DNA of 64,000 bases, from contig JAICWG010000002.1 in NCBI GenBank assembly GCA_025934915.1, forward strand, positions 1 through 64,000, written 5' to 3'. The DNA is from Nitrospira sp. GTDB lineage: Bacteria > Nitrospirota > Nitrospiria > Nitrospirales > Nitrospiraceae. Below are positions 1-7,128 of the stretch, one piece after another. A program made the translations under genes and the position numbers. Numbering within the stretch: the stretch's first letter is position 1; every line of letters begins with the position of its first letter. The notes beneath the pieces are model-generated. The model was not told where the DNA came from, ran no database searches, and saw only the letters and a list, made by a program, of their open reading frames with translations.

Positions 1-1
1 A

Positions 2-91
2 GGGGAACGGGCAAACTGGCAGACCGTCGAACGGTATGTGCAGCGGCAAGGGCAGCCTCACGACGATCTCCGGCAGCTCCGAATGTTTTAG
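2..91 (+). CDS. C-terminal fragment of an unidentified protein, possibly an IS200/REP-associated transposase
   Basis: An open frame enters from the left edge and stops with TAG at 89-91, giving about 29 residues. The tail contains TVERYVQRQG followed by a His. A similar helix (V-x-R-Y-I/V-x-x-Q-x then His) sits near the C-terminus of Y1 (IS200/RAYT) transposases, and a REP-type hairpin starts exactly at the stop codon. That pairing makes a REP-associated transposase an attractive guess, but too little of the protein is visible to name it. Confidence 0.3.
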   Translation, partial: GERANWQTVERYVQRQGQPHDDLRQLRMF

Positions 92-132
92 TTCTGTGAT
101 ACCCCGCAGCTTGCTGCGGGGAGCTTCATTCG
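91..132 (+). repeat. REP-type palindromic repeat, copy 1
   Basis: This 42-base segment contains a perfect hairpin, CCCCGCAGC-TT-GCTGCGGGG, flanked by gttctgtgata and agcttcattcg. The same 42 bases occur again at 21144-21185 inside ligA, so it is a dispersed element and not a chance palindrome. It starts at the stop codon of the partial gene to its left and could also act as a 3' transcript end, although no T-run follows. Confidence 0.8.
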
Positions 133-432
133 GTTCCGGCATTGCTGAAAAGGCTGGTTTTTCGGATGCTGTTTCTGTACTTTAGGTGATATTCGAGCAA
201 GATCTGGAGGTACCCCCTCTTTAGAGGTAAAGCAATACCACAAGAGAATGCGTTAAGCTGCTGACCGTAGCGAAGGAACAAAAATTCTCAGTGTGGAGAT
301 GCGATGTCGTTTGTGAGCGATTTGAGGTGTCGGTGGATATGGCTCACGAAAGAAGTATACTCTCGATCCAAGAAACATACGAAGAAGGAATCGTGCCTCA
401 ACAATAACACCACCAAGCGAGGTGAGAGAAAA
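133..432. other. Intergenic stretch before the leader-like peptide
   Basis: No convincing gene is seen on either strand; the open frames here are short and unlike any family I know. It is more AT-rich than the following genes. A TATACT box at 356-361 could be a -10 element for the peptide at 433, but I find no matching -35. The ribosome binding site of the next gene (gaggtgagag) lies at its right end. Confidence 0.4.
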
Positions 433-591
433 ATGAAAACCGCGAAAGAAGTCTATGCTCGACCAGTCCTTACGAAACATGGCCTGTTGCGTGACATCAC
501 CGCGTCCTTTTCCGGTGGCGGCGGCGGGATAAAAGGCCGTATCGAAGAGATTATCTGTCGGGTTTTCCCTCAGCTCCCGCGCTGCAACTAG
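433..591 (+). CDS. Small peptide with a lasso-type RiPP leader motif
   Basis: This 52-residue peptide starts at ATG 433 after a gaggtgagag ribosome binding site. Residues 8-23 fit the leader pattern Y-x2-P-x-L-x3-G-x5-T (Y8, P11, L13, G17, T23), the motif that lasso-peptide B1/RRE proteins bind. After T23 come A-S-F-S, a run of five glycines (28-32), then a tail with E38, E39 and two cysteines (C42, C51). In a canonical lasso peptide the core starts two residues after the Thr and closes a ring with Asp/Glu at core position 7-9; here that rule finds no acidic residue. A start inside the Gly run would put E38/E39 at ring distance. No cyclase, protease or RRE gene is in the window, so this is an orphan precursor-like gene. 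It could be a RiPP precursor of another class or a leader-like protein of unknown role. A strong terminator follows at 728. Confidence 0.6.
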   Translation: MKTAKEVYARPVLTKHGLLRDITASFSGGGGGIKGRIEEIICRVFPQLPRCN

Positions 592-727
592 AACCGCCTA
601 GTCGCTGGTCAGTCCAGTATGGATTGACCAGCGCATCCTCCGGAATGAGGATTTCGCAGCTGACCGCTACCCCTCTCGTCATTCACAAATAATAAGAAAC
701 ACCGCTTCCATAAGAAACGGAGTAAAA

Positions 728-763
728 GGGCCACCCCCGGTAGAGGGTGGCCCTTTGTTTTTT
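728..763 (+). terminator. Strong intrinsic terminator
   Basis: The perfect 9-bp stem GGGCCACCC / GGGTGGCCC (728-736 and 745-753) with an 8-base loop is followed by TTTGTTTTTT. It closes the transcript of the leader-like peptide and lies between it and the convergent minus-strand gene that ends at 786. Confidence 0.9.
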
Positions 764-785
764 GGGAATGATGCAGCTTAGTGGG

Positions 786-1499
786 TCATTGGATCGTCTT
801 GCTGACCTCGTTGGAGGGGGTACTCTCACCGGCACTGTTATAGGCCGTGACGGCGAAATAGTACATCCGGCCCACGGTCAAACTGTTCACAGTCGAGGAG
901 GTGACCTTGCCCACCGTCACGGTTCGTGAATAGAGATGGGGCGCCTCTCCCACGTATACTTTATAGCCGCTGACCGAGGTGCTGGTGACCGCGTTCCACG
1001 TGAGTGTGGCGGTAGATGTCACGGGCGGAGACGACGAGGGAGGGGGCACAGTAGCGGGCGAGACAATCAACGTCACCGGGACGACCTTACTGCCCCAGGT
1101 GCCCATCTTAATCGTGATATTCGCTTTGTAGGTGCCGGCTCCGAGTCCACTAGCGGGGCAGTTAACGATGACTTTTGCACTTGTCGTCTTAATGGTGGCT
1201 GTTTGCGGAGATTCCCAAAGCCAGGTGGCATTGTCAGAGGTGGTGAGCGTCGCCGGGGTCGAACCACTCCGATAGACGTATAAGAGTTGACTGTAGGGAT
1301 TGGGCCCCCCTTGCACCGCATGAAACGTCAACGCGGTCCTGCTCGTCGTGAGCGCCAAGCCTTCAGCAGCAAATCCTAGGCAGAGAATCGCCGTGAGGCC
1401 AAATACCTGCCAGTATCTCGAGGGGACCAGGGCACGAGTCGGAGGATGAGAGCGTACGGCTTGATAAGTGTGTGCCTCAAAAAAGTGTCGCATGATCAT
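786..1499 (-). CDS. Secreted protein with BACON-like and fibronectin type III domains
   Basis: The 237-residue product has an N-terminal signal peptide (hydrophobic stretch about residues 33-48, ending near Ala-Leu-Ala). Residues about 50-150 resemble a BACON-like Ig domain: a Trp followed by a strand rich in Thr, then GLGAGTYKANITI and VVPVTLIV. A Pro/Ser linker (about 152-162) leads to a C-terminal fibronectin type III domain with W-x-SGYKVYVG and YYFAVTAYNSAGES. Such proteins usually act outside the cytoplasm in adhesion or surface assembly; no catalytic residues are seen. A GAGGAAAGG binding site supports ATG 1499. The next gene upstream on the same strand (1886-2452) ends in another Fn3 domain, so the two may serve the same surface structure. 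Confidence 0.75.
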   Translation of the reverse strand: MIMRHFFEAHTYQAVRSHPPTRALVPSRYWQVFGLTAILCLGFAAEGLALTTSRTALTFHAVQGGPNPYSQLLYVYRSGSTPATLTTSDNATWLWESPQTATIKTTSAKVIVNCPASGLGAGTYKANITIKMGTWGSKVVPVTLIVSPATVPPPSSSPPVTSTATLTWNAVTSTSVSGYKVYVGEAPHLYSRTVTVGKVTSSTVNSLTVGRMYYFAVTAYNSAGESTPSNEVSKTIQ

Positions 1500-1885
1500 T
1501 GGCCTTTCCTCGTAAGAGGTGTTCTACTAAAGAATTTCTGAACGATGGTTACTCATCAAAGCCCCCGAAACTGGGTGCTCTGAGTCGTAACCTCCTGCGT
1601 CCGCTGGGTCACGCGAGGATGTGTGCGGGTCCGATGGTGAGGCTGTCGGCCCCCTTCCGATTTGTCTGGCTCCGGCATCCAGGGGCCGATTTCGGTCACT
1701 CGGACCAGGACCGTATTCCTGGTCCCGCTTCGTCAGTTGACTATGGTTGCAGTCAGTACGTACTCCAACCGGTCCAGATGCGTGGCAACTCGGTTCCGCC
1801 AAGAGTCCATTGAACCACTCGATGAAGAGGTCGCTTTCCCGTGCAACCAGATGATTAAGAGTAAGCCTATGACGAAGTCTGTCTC
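1500..1885. other. Gap between the two Fn3 genes, with a perfect hairpin
   Basis: No supported gene lies here. The outstanding structure is a perfect 9-bp hairpin GGACCAGGA-ccgtat-TCCTGGTCC at 1702-1725. It has no T-run on either side, so it does not look like an ordinary terminator. It could be a 5'-leader element of the minus-strand gene starting at 1499, or an mRNA end of the gene stopping at 1886. Confidence 0.4.
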
Positions 1886-2452
1886 TTAAGATTCAACCGG
1901 AGGCGTTACCGCCGTGATCTCATTCGAGCAGAGGCTCTCAGACTCGTTGAACGCACGGATAGCGAAAAAATATCGTGTGTTGGGTTCGAGCCCGGTAATC
2001 GTTGCGGGGGGAGCCTCAACGGCTTGACTTTCCCCGGAAGAGCACGAACTTGGTTCTTCCGAACTTGACTCTTCTGAGCTTGGTTCTTCTGAACTCGGTT
2101 CTTCTGATGAACGCTTTCCGTAGTAGATGTGGTAACCGGCTACTTTGATGTCAGAGGGACGATCCCAGGTCAAATGTGCGGTAACTCCCTCTGGCGTTGA
2201 AGTCATGGTAATCGTAGGGTCTTCTTCTCCTTCTCCGCCGGAATCCGCCACTGCGGAATGAGAAGCTGGATCCGAATCCAATTCTTCCCTAGTGTCCGTT
2301 GGTGTAGAAAGGCTGGAAACCATCGGTCCTCCCGCTCCTTCATTTGAGCAGCCAGCCAGTGACATAAGGAATGGAATTACAAGTATAAGAAGAGGCATCG
2401 AAAAGCTCGATTTCAGAGAGATAACGCCGGCCCAAGTCTTAACAGGCAACAT
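1886..2452 (-). CDS. Lipoprotein with an acidic Ser/Glu repeat and a fibronectin type III domain
   Basis: The 188-residue product carries a lipoprotein signal: a hydrophobic stretch (about 17-32) ending in the lipobox LAGC (Cys about 34). A polar linker leads to a fibronectin III fold with LTWDRPSD, VAGYHIYYGK and YFFAIRAFNESES. Inside that fold, between the C and E strand positions, sits a repeat of SSEEP-type pentapeptides encoded by four 15-bp tandem units. The start ATG 2452 is preceded by GGAG. It is probably anchored to the inner or outer membrane; the function is unknown. The second Fn3 gene lies downstream at 786-1499. Confidence 0.7.
   Translation of the reverse strand: MLPVKTWAGVISLKSSFSMPLLILVIPFLMSLAGCSNEGAGGPMVSSLSTPTDTREELDSDPASHSAVADSGGEGEEDPTITMTSTPEGVTAHLTWDRPSDIKVAGYHIYYGKRSSEEPSSEEPSSEESSSEEPSSCSSGESQAVEAPPATITGLEPNTRYFFAIRAFNESESLCSNEITAVTPPVES
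2046..2105. repeat. Four 15-bp tandem repeats coding for SSEEP units
   Basis: Units begin at 2046, 2061, 2076 and 2091 and differ by only a few bases (for example gaacttggttcttcc and gagcttggttcttct). Because the unit is a multiple of three, copy-number change would lengthen or shorten the lipoprotein without breaking its frame. Confidence 0.85.
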
Positions 2453-2826
2453 AGAGACACTCCTATATTTGGTATGGAGCTGTGATGGTATTAAGTTCGC
2501 GCCCAGTAGTGATTAGTCCAAGGCAGAGAGCATCACCACCATTTTCGTTTTCCTAGGCGAAGGGGATCAGCAAAAGTGATGCCGAGAGAAACATGATTGA
2601 TGAGGTTGATTTTTAAATGCTTAGAGTAGGTAGTTGAGACTTGAAAGTGTAGTGAAAGTGTAGAATGTGAAGGGCTCACCCTTCACAAAGATCAAGAAGG
2701 AACAGAAAATCCCAATGGGCACTCCTGGTTTCTGCTTGCCCGTTTCACACCTCGCCTGTGAGAGATTGAAAAAACCTATCCGCACTGTATTGTCTCCCGT
2801 ATGATTCATATCGTTGCGGCAACCAT
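2453..2826. other. Intergenic stretch upstream of the barrel gene region
   Basis: I see no gene with family features on either strand. The left end must hold the promoter of the minus-strand lipoprotein (start 2452). A short minus-strand frame at 2621-2809 has no recognisable content. Confidence 0.35.
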
Positions 2827-3126
2827 GTGTTTCAGCACATAGGGTTGGAGATCGATAATGCCGGCTGTTCGGATCGTGACAGAAGAGGAAGTACCTTGCT
2901 CATCCATCATGACCGTACACACTTCTGCTATGAGCGCCTGGACCTATATCGGGTAACTATGGTACTGCTCGCAATGATCAGTACATGGCTGGTCTGGTTT
3001 TCAGCCTTTATTCACAGGAATCTTCAAGAGGGAGATATTCGAGCAGCTTGCCGGCGAGCCAGACAGAAAACGGCTGACCAGTGTTTTGATACGGTGATCA
3101 TTCAGAAGGAAGGGATACGGCGTTGA
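2827..3126 (+). CDS. Possible small membrane protein coupled to the barrel gene
   Basis: This 99-residue frame has one hydrophobic segment (VTMVLLAMISTWLVWFSAFI, about residues 43-62) followed by a polar, basic tail. Its TGA (3124-3126) overlaps the ATG of the next gene as TGATG, an arrangement typical of translational coupling and the main reason to take it seriously. The first 40 residues look unlike a protein, so an internal start at ATG 2959 is possible. No family is recognised; it may also be chance. Confidence 0.3.
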   Translation: MFQHIGLEIDNAGCSDRDRRGSTLLIHHDRTHFCYERLDLYRVTMVLLAMISTWLVWFSAFIHRNLQEGDIRAACRRARQKTADQCFDTVIIQKEGIRR

Positions 3127-4106
3127 TGGAAGTGCGGCAGGTGCATGCTAAGGTGTGCTCAGTAATGGCCGTTCTGTTGCTGATGACTTTGTCTGCCCCA
3201 AGCTGGGGGCAAAATTCTGATCCTCAAGTACAGCCGCGCGTGGAATTATCTATGAGGTCGTGGTTGTTTACGGCGGGTGAAACACAATGGAGTCATAATG
3301 CTTCTGGGCTCGACCCACGACTTGGTGACCCTACCTCTAAACTCACGTATAAGGACAACGATACCCAGCTTGTTGGGCTAGGAGCGAAAGTGCATGTGAA
3401 TCGTCGATTGTTCTTGGACGGAGCGTTTGGCTTCTCCGTCGATTTTGATCGAGGCTCATTGATCGATGATGATTATCTAGCAGGACGACGATTGTACTCT
3501 CGCACAAGCAGCGACATCACTGGGAAGGGAACCTGGTATGTCCAGGCAAATGCGGGGTATCGCGCAGTCGAATTTCCGAACGGCCGCGGACATTTCGATG
3601 TGCTGGCAGGGTTACAGTATTGGAGAACGACCTACGAGGCAACCGGGTTTAATCGAATCGTTTGCGATTCGTCAGTCATTGATTGCAATCCCCATACGTC
3701 TAGCCTTCCCGTGATCAAGAATACGACCCATTGGATTACGCCGCTACATGTCGGGGGGCAACTCGAATATCGAGTCATGCAGAGAGTCAGCGCAAATTTC
3801 AGGATGACATTTTCACCCGTCAGCGTCGTCTTCAACGAAGACATCCATTTTCAACGTGGCGATTTGCAACAGGACCCGAGCTTTTCTATGTGGGGTCTCG
3901 GAGTAGGTGTGAGTGCCGAACCCTCAATAAGTATCAGACTGACCAATCATCTTTCGCTCACAGGTGGGTATCGCGTCATGTGGAACAGGACCTATTGGGG
4001 TAGATGGGAAAGTCATCCCATCGGAAGCGGGTCTGTGAACGCTCCTCTTACTGAGCTTCAAACTCTTCGCCATGGTGTCATCGTCGGGCTGACCGGGTCC
4101 TTTTAG
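3126..4106 (+). CDS. Outer-membrane beta-barrel protein (omptin/Protochlamydia-type)
   Basis: The 326-residue product has a signal peptide (hydrophobic core VMAVLLLMTLSA, cleavage near SWG-Q) and then alternating amphipathic strands with aromatic girdles. Examples are VELSMRSWLF near the start, GTWYVQANAGYRAVEF in the middle, and a last strand ending LTGSF. A C-terminal Phe is the usual signal for the BAM assembly machine. The layout resembles the omptin-like outer-membrane proteins of about 300 residues, but I do not find the omptin Asp/His protease residues with confidence, so it may be a structural or transport barrel. ATG 3126 overlaps the preceding stop; a TTG at 3123 is an alternative start. 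Confidence 0.7.
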   Translation: MEVRQVHAKVCSVMAVLLLMTLSAPSWGQNSDPQVQPRVELSMRSWLFTAGETQWSHNASGLDPRLGDPTSKLTYKDNDTQLVGLGAKVHVNRRLFLDGAFGFSVDFDRGSLIDDDYLAGRRLYSRTSSDITGKGTWYVQANAGYRAVEFPNGRGHFDVLAGLQYWRTTYEATGFNRIVCDSSVIDCNPHTSSLPVIKNTTHWITPLHVGGQLEYRVMQRVSANFRMTFSPVSVVFNEDIHFQRGDLQQDPSFSMWGLGVGVSAEPSISIRLTNHLSLTGGYRVMWNRTYWGRWESHPIGSGSVNAPLTELQTLRHGVIVGLTGSF

Positions 4107-4127
4107 ATTGCTCAAATGGTGGACGAG

Positions 4128-5183
4128 CTATCGTCTCGGGCGTCCGGCCGGTAGGGTTTCTTCTTCATACTCAAGGAAGAGTCGCTTGGTCTCTGGATGG
4201 AGTTGACTGGGGTGGCCGTAGGGGATCCCCAACGTTCTAAACAGCGGCGTCAATTTTCCGTTGGGATGCAGATAACCGGCTCTGAGGGGCACGGAGCGTT
4301 TACTATGACGTACGAGCCGGCAGACGGTGGATCGGATGGAGGTCAGCCAATCGGCGATGTCCTGCGGATTGCCGATCGAGGCAGAAAGTAACAACAATCT
4401 GGCCTGTGAAGGACAAAAGATGATGGTTTCTTCCCACACCACTCCTCGCTCAGGATCGGCGAGGTATTGCGATTCGTCCAAAATCACCAGTCCCAATGTA
4501 TCCAATCTGATATCGATCTCCCCGCTTGCGGCATCATAGAGCAGGTTGCGCAAAATTTCCGTGGTCATGATAAGCAGCGGCGCTTGCCCGTTCTCCTGGC
4601 GATCTCCGGTGAGAATGCCGACCTTATCAGGACCGAAGATCCGAGAAAAATCCGTATATTTTGTGTTGGACAAGGCCTTGAGCGGTGATGTGTAAATGAC
4701 CGTGCGATTGTTGTCTATGGCTCGGCGGGCCGCTTCAACAGCTACATATGTCTTTCCGCTGCCGGTAGGAACGCTGATCACGACGTCGGTTTCATTCAGA
4801 GCGGACAAGGCCTCGCTCTGCCAGGGGTCCGGCACAAATGGTTGCGGAGAAGGAACACCGAGGCCTTCCAGCCAGGTCGATAGTGAGACGGCGGTTTCAG
4901 CACATTCCCGCTCTGCTCCACGTGGCGACGCTTTCTTGTGAGTGATCGCCGGCGGACGGTGGATGTGGGACAATCCGGATTCTGATTGAGAGTGCTGCTC
5001 CCCGATCAAGGTCTGGAGATCGGATTCGAGGCCGACACGATTCTGGCCTGAATGCTGAAGAAGCAGCTCGATCAGTCGTTTCTTGCCGGCACGAAAGTGC
5101 CGATGGACTCGTCCACGGGCCAGGCGATGCAAGAGCGCCACAGGTTGTTGGGCAAGCAGTTGTTCAAGCTCGTCGGTATTCAT
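4128..5183 (-). CDS. Ski2-like superfamily 2 helicase, N-terminal (DEAD) half
   Basis: The 351-residue product is RecA domain 1 of a Ski2/Mtr4/HelY-type ATP-dependent RNA helicase. About 100 residues of helical, basic N-terminus precede it. Seen motifs: PTGSGKT (Walker A, 139-145), TSPLKALS (Ia), TGDR and MTTEILRN (Ib region), LDESQ (motif II, D236-Q239) and SASIGN (motif III, from S267). The protein ends just after the RSVPL...GKLTPLF linker, exactly where an intact Ski2-like protein would continue into RecA domain 2. That second half is encoded by the upstream gene at 5269-7128, so the operon order is domain 2 then domain 1. Neither half should hydrolyse ATP alone; a two-subunit enzyme is inferred. 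An 85-bp repeat-rich spacer separates the genes. Confidence 0.85.
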   Translation of the reverse strand: MNTDELEQLLAQQPVALLHRLARGRVHRHFRAGKKRLIELLLQHSGQNRVGLESDLQTLIGEQHSQSESGLSHIHRPPAITHKKASPRGAERECAETAVSLSTWLEGLGVPSPQPFVPDPWQSEALSALNETDVVISVPTGSGKTYVAVEAARRAIDNNRTVIYTSPLKALSNTKYTDFSRIFGPDKVGILTGDRQENGQAPLLIMTTEILRNLLYDAASGEIDIRLDTLGLVILDESQYLADPERGVVWEETIIFCPSQARLLLLSASIGNPQDIADWLTSIRSTVCRLVRHSKRSVPLRAGYLHPNGKLTPLFRTLGIPYGHPSQLHPETKRLFLEYEEETLPAGRPRR

Positions 5184-5189
5184 GCTTTG

Positions 5190-5268
5190 AAGTGTTGAGG
5201 GCTGAGTGCTGAGGACTGAGTCGCAGGACAGCTCAGTCCTGAATCCTCGGCCCTCAGTCCTACACGGC
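5190..5268. repeat. CTGAG-type inverted repeat between the helicase genes
   Basis: The spacer holds repeated ctgag/ctcag units: gggctgagtgctgaggactgag on the left and ctcagtcct...cctcggccctcag on the right. The inner arms AGGACTGAG / CTCAGTCCT pair perfectly around an 11-base loop, and pairing continues imperfectly outward. A related element occurs at 50881-51026 within the nuo operon. It may stabilise or end part of the transcript, or be a small mobile repeat. Confidence 0.6.
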
Positions 5269-7128
5269 TCACGGCAGTTCCTCCAACACTCCCCGTCGGA
5301 TCGACGTGATCGCTTGCGAAGCGGATCCAGCGAGGCCGGGATGCGTAGATTTTAAGGTCTTCACCTGTGACAAAAACTCCAGGGTTCTAGCCAGTAATCG
5401 ATAGATATCGCCTTCTGCCATCGTGGTCAGTCGACAGAGTCCGATCCATGTAAGGGTAGGGTCGGCGACCCAACGCTCTACCAACGCCGCCACATCGGCT
5501 CGTAGGAGAGGCGGATCTTCATAGGGAGATAAACTCTCCGCCAACTTGCGAACCTGTCCGAGCAAGGAACTCAGCCCCGGACTGATGCGCGGAAACGCGC
5601 CGGGTCGATCATCATCGTGGGCCAGACTGGCCAAGATCCCGGCGAGGAGGGACGGGTCTGCTCCCGTAAAGGCGTCGGCGCGGATCAGTTCGGTAATCAG
5701 CAGCGAATGATCGATCCGGATAAGCCTCGCCCATTCTCCTTCTGCCGTCAATTGGGTCGCCAGGGTGAAGTACCCGAATTTCTGCAACACGTCCACGCGC
5801 TCTTGGAAGCGATGCCATAAACTGGTCCGCAGCGCTTGTATGGATTTCGTATGGCGCTGTTGTTCCTGGCGAAGTCGCGACGCAATCACGAAGTCTTTCT
5901 GGCAGGTTGGTCGCGAAGGACACGTCGGGCAGGGGAATTCGCCCAACGATTGGACGATGGCATCGGGCAGGGGCTCGATACTGGTGGATCGGAGTATGGG
6001 CAGCACGGGCAAACGCGATGGAAGTTCTTCTAATTGATGGCTGAGTCGATCGAAGGTTTCGGTGGGACACCAAGGATAGGTCGGCGTCTCCGCGCAGTCG
6101 TACGTGCGGTCGTAGATTTCTTTCACGCTGGTGACAGGGCATTCGGTGACGGCGTTGTCCGGTCGTAAGACGGTGAGCATGGAATTCTTTTGACCCTTAC
6201 TCCGATATTGTCGGAGCACAATCCCGCGTCCTCTGCTGAGTCCTACGACACGCCCCGGCGTCAGAAACGGCAACCGGGCTGAAATCTCCGGTGATTCCGA
6301 CCGATGCGTCTGATGCCGCGTGTGGCGGTGTCTTCGCGCATGGTCGAAGGTGTGCCATTGAGTGATCCAGTCCGTACAGACGCGAGGACCGAACGGTTCC
6401 ATCTGCGCACGGAGTGCGTCGAGTTTTTGCTCGAGGAGTTCAGCGCGCTGATTCAGTTGGAATTGAGCGAAACTCTTGGCCAGGATTCCTTGAATCTGCT
6501 CATGAGGATGGGCCTTCAAGAGGTTCAAGACCATCGGGTAACTGATGGTAAACTGGCTGTCGATGGCTTCCGGCTGTCCGGTCAACCCTTTGGTCAGAAC
6601 CGTCAGATCGATATAAGGAGAGGGAGTCACGATCGCGAACCCCACGTGATCTTTTCCGCGGCGGCCGGCTCGTCCGGCGATTTGCTGGACTTCACCGATG
6701 GTGAGGTCGGTGAAGTCACGGGACTTGCGGATACTCGATTGGGTGATCACGACCGTGCGGGCTGGAAAATCGACACCCGCCGCCAAGGTCGTCGTCGCGA
6801 ATACTGCATCGAGATGGCCTTGTCGCATCAGCTCTTCGATCGCGATTTTCCAAGAAGGCAGATGCCCGGCATGATGCGCGGCAATCCCGATTCGCATCAC
6901 AATGGGAATCAATGGGTGCTCAGCAATACTGGGGTACTGAACCGTGATCCGTTCAAGCGCGACGGCGATCGCCTCCTGCCGTGCCGAAGGGAGCACGAGA
7001 TCGGCATGGTCAAAGGTCTCCATGGCCTCGTCACAGGCTCGGCGCGAGGTGAGAAACACGATGGCCGGCGTGAGATGCTTGTGGCGGAGCGCAGTGATGA
7101 GATCAACAGGATGGATCGACGGCGGCAT
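5269..7128 (-). CDS. Ski2-like helicase, C-terminal half (RecA2, winged helix, DSHCT-like)
   Basis: The 619-residue product starts directly with RecA domain 2: PAIVFLTSRRACDEAM (motif IV, about 21-36), AAHHAGHLP, TTTLAAGVDFP (motif V, 112-122) and QIAGRAGRRG (motif VI, 149-158). After it comes the helical region of Ski2-like enzymes. A four-Cys cluster CPTCPSRPTC lies near residue 400, followed by a C-terminal helical DSHCT-like domain beginning near FGYF. No Walker A or DEAD box is present; these are in the next gene downstream (4128-5183). The start ATG overlaps the end of glgC by 26 bases, which suggests translational coupling. A fused, normally ordered gene is the family rule, so the split with reversed order is unusual. 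The partner half is intact, so this is more likely a working two-gene enzyme than a pseudogene. Confidence 0.85.
   Translation of the reverse strand: MPPSIHPVDLITALRHKHLTPAIVFLTSRRACDEAMETFDHADLVLPSARQEAIAVALERITVQYPSIAEHPLIPIVMRIGIAAHHAGHLPSWKIAIEELMRQGHLDAVFATTTLAAGVDFPARTVVITQSSIRKSRDFTDLTIGEVQQIAGRAGRRGKDHVGFAIVTPSPYIDLTVLTKGLTGQPEAIDSQFTISYPMVLNLLKAHPHEQIQGILAKSFAQFQLNQRAELLEQKLDALRAQMEPFGPRVCTDWITQWHTFDHARRHRHTRHQTHRSESPEISARLPFLTPGRVVGLSRGRGIVLRQYRSKGQKNSMLTVLRPDNAVTECPVTSVKEIYDRTYDCAETPTYPWCPTETFDRLSHQLEELPSRLPVLPILRSTSIEPLPDAIVQSLGEFPCPTCPSRPTCQKDFVIASRLRQEQQRHTKSIQALRTSLWHRFQERVDVLQKFGYFTLATQLTAEGEWARLIRIDHSLLITELIRADAFTGADPSLLAGILASLAHDDDRPGAFPRISPGLSSLLGQVRKLAESLSPYEDPPLLRADVAALVERWVADPTLTWIGLCRLTTMAEGDIYRLLARTLEFLSQVKTLKSTHPGLAGSASQAITSIRRGVLEELP

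Noticed and set aside
304-591. Long form of the leader-like peptide starting at 304 (95 residues)
   Set aside because: The extra 43 residues have no family feature and the strong ribosome site lies at 421-430, before ATG 433.
433-591. Classification as a confirmed lasso peptide
   Set aside because: The core has no acidic residue at position 7-9 after the usual cut site and no biosynthesis genes are near, so only the leader is claimed.
1527-1889. Small frames in the gap between the Fn3 genes
   Set aside because: Overlapping frames on both strands, none with family features or a supported start.
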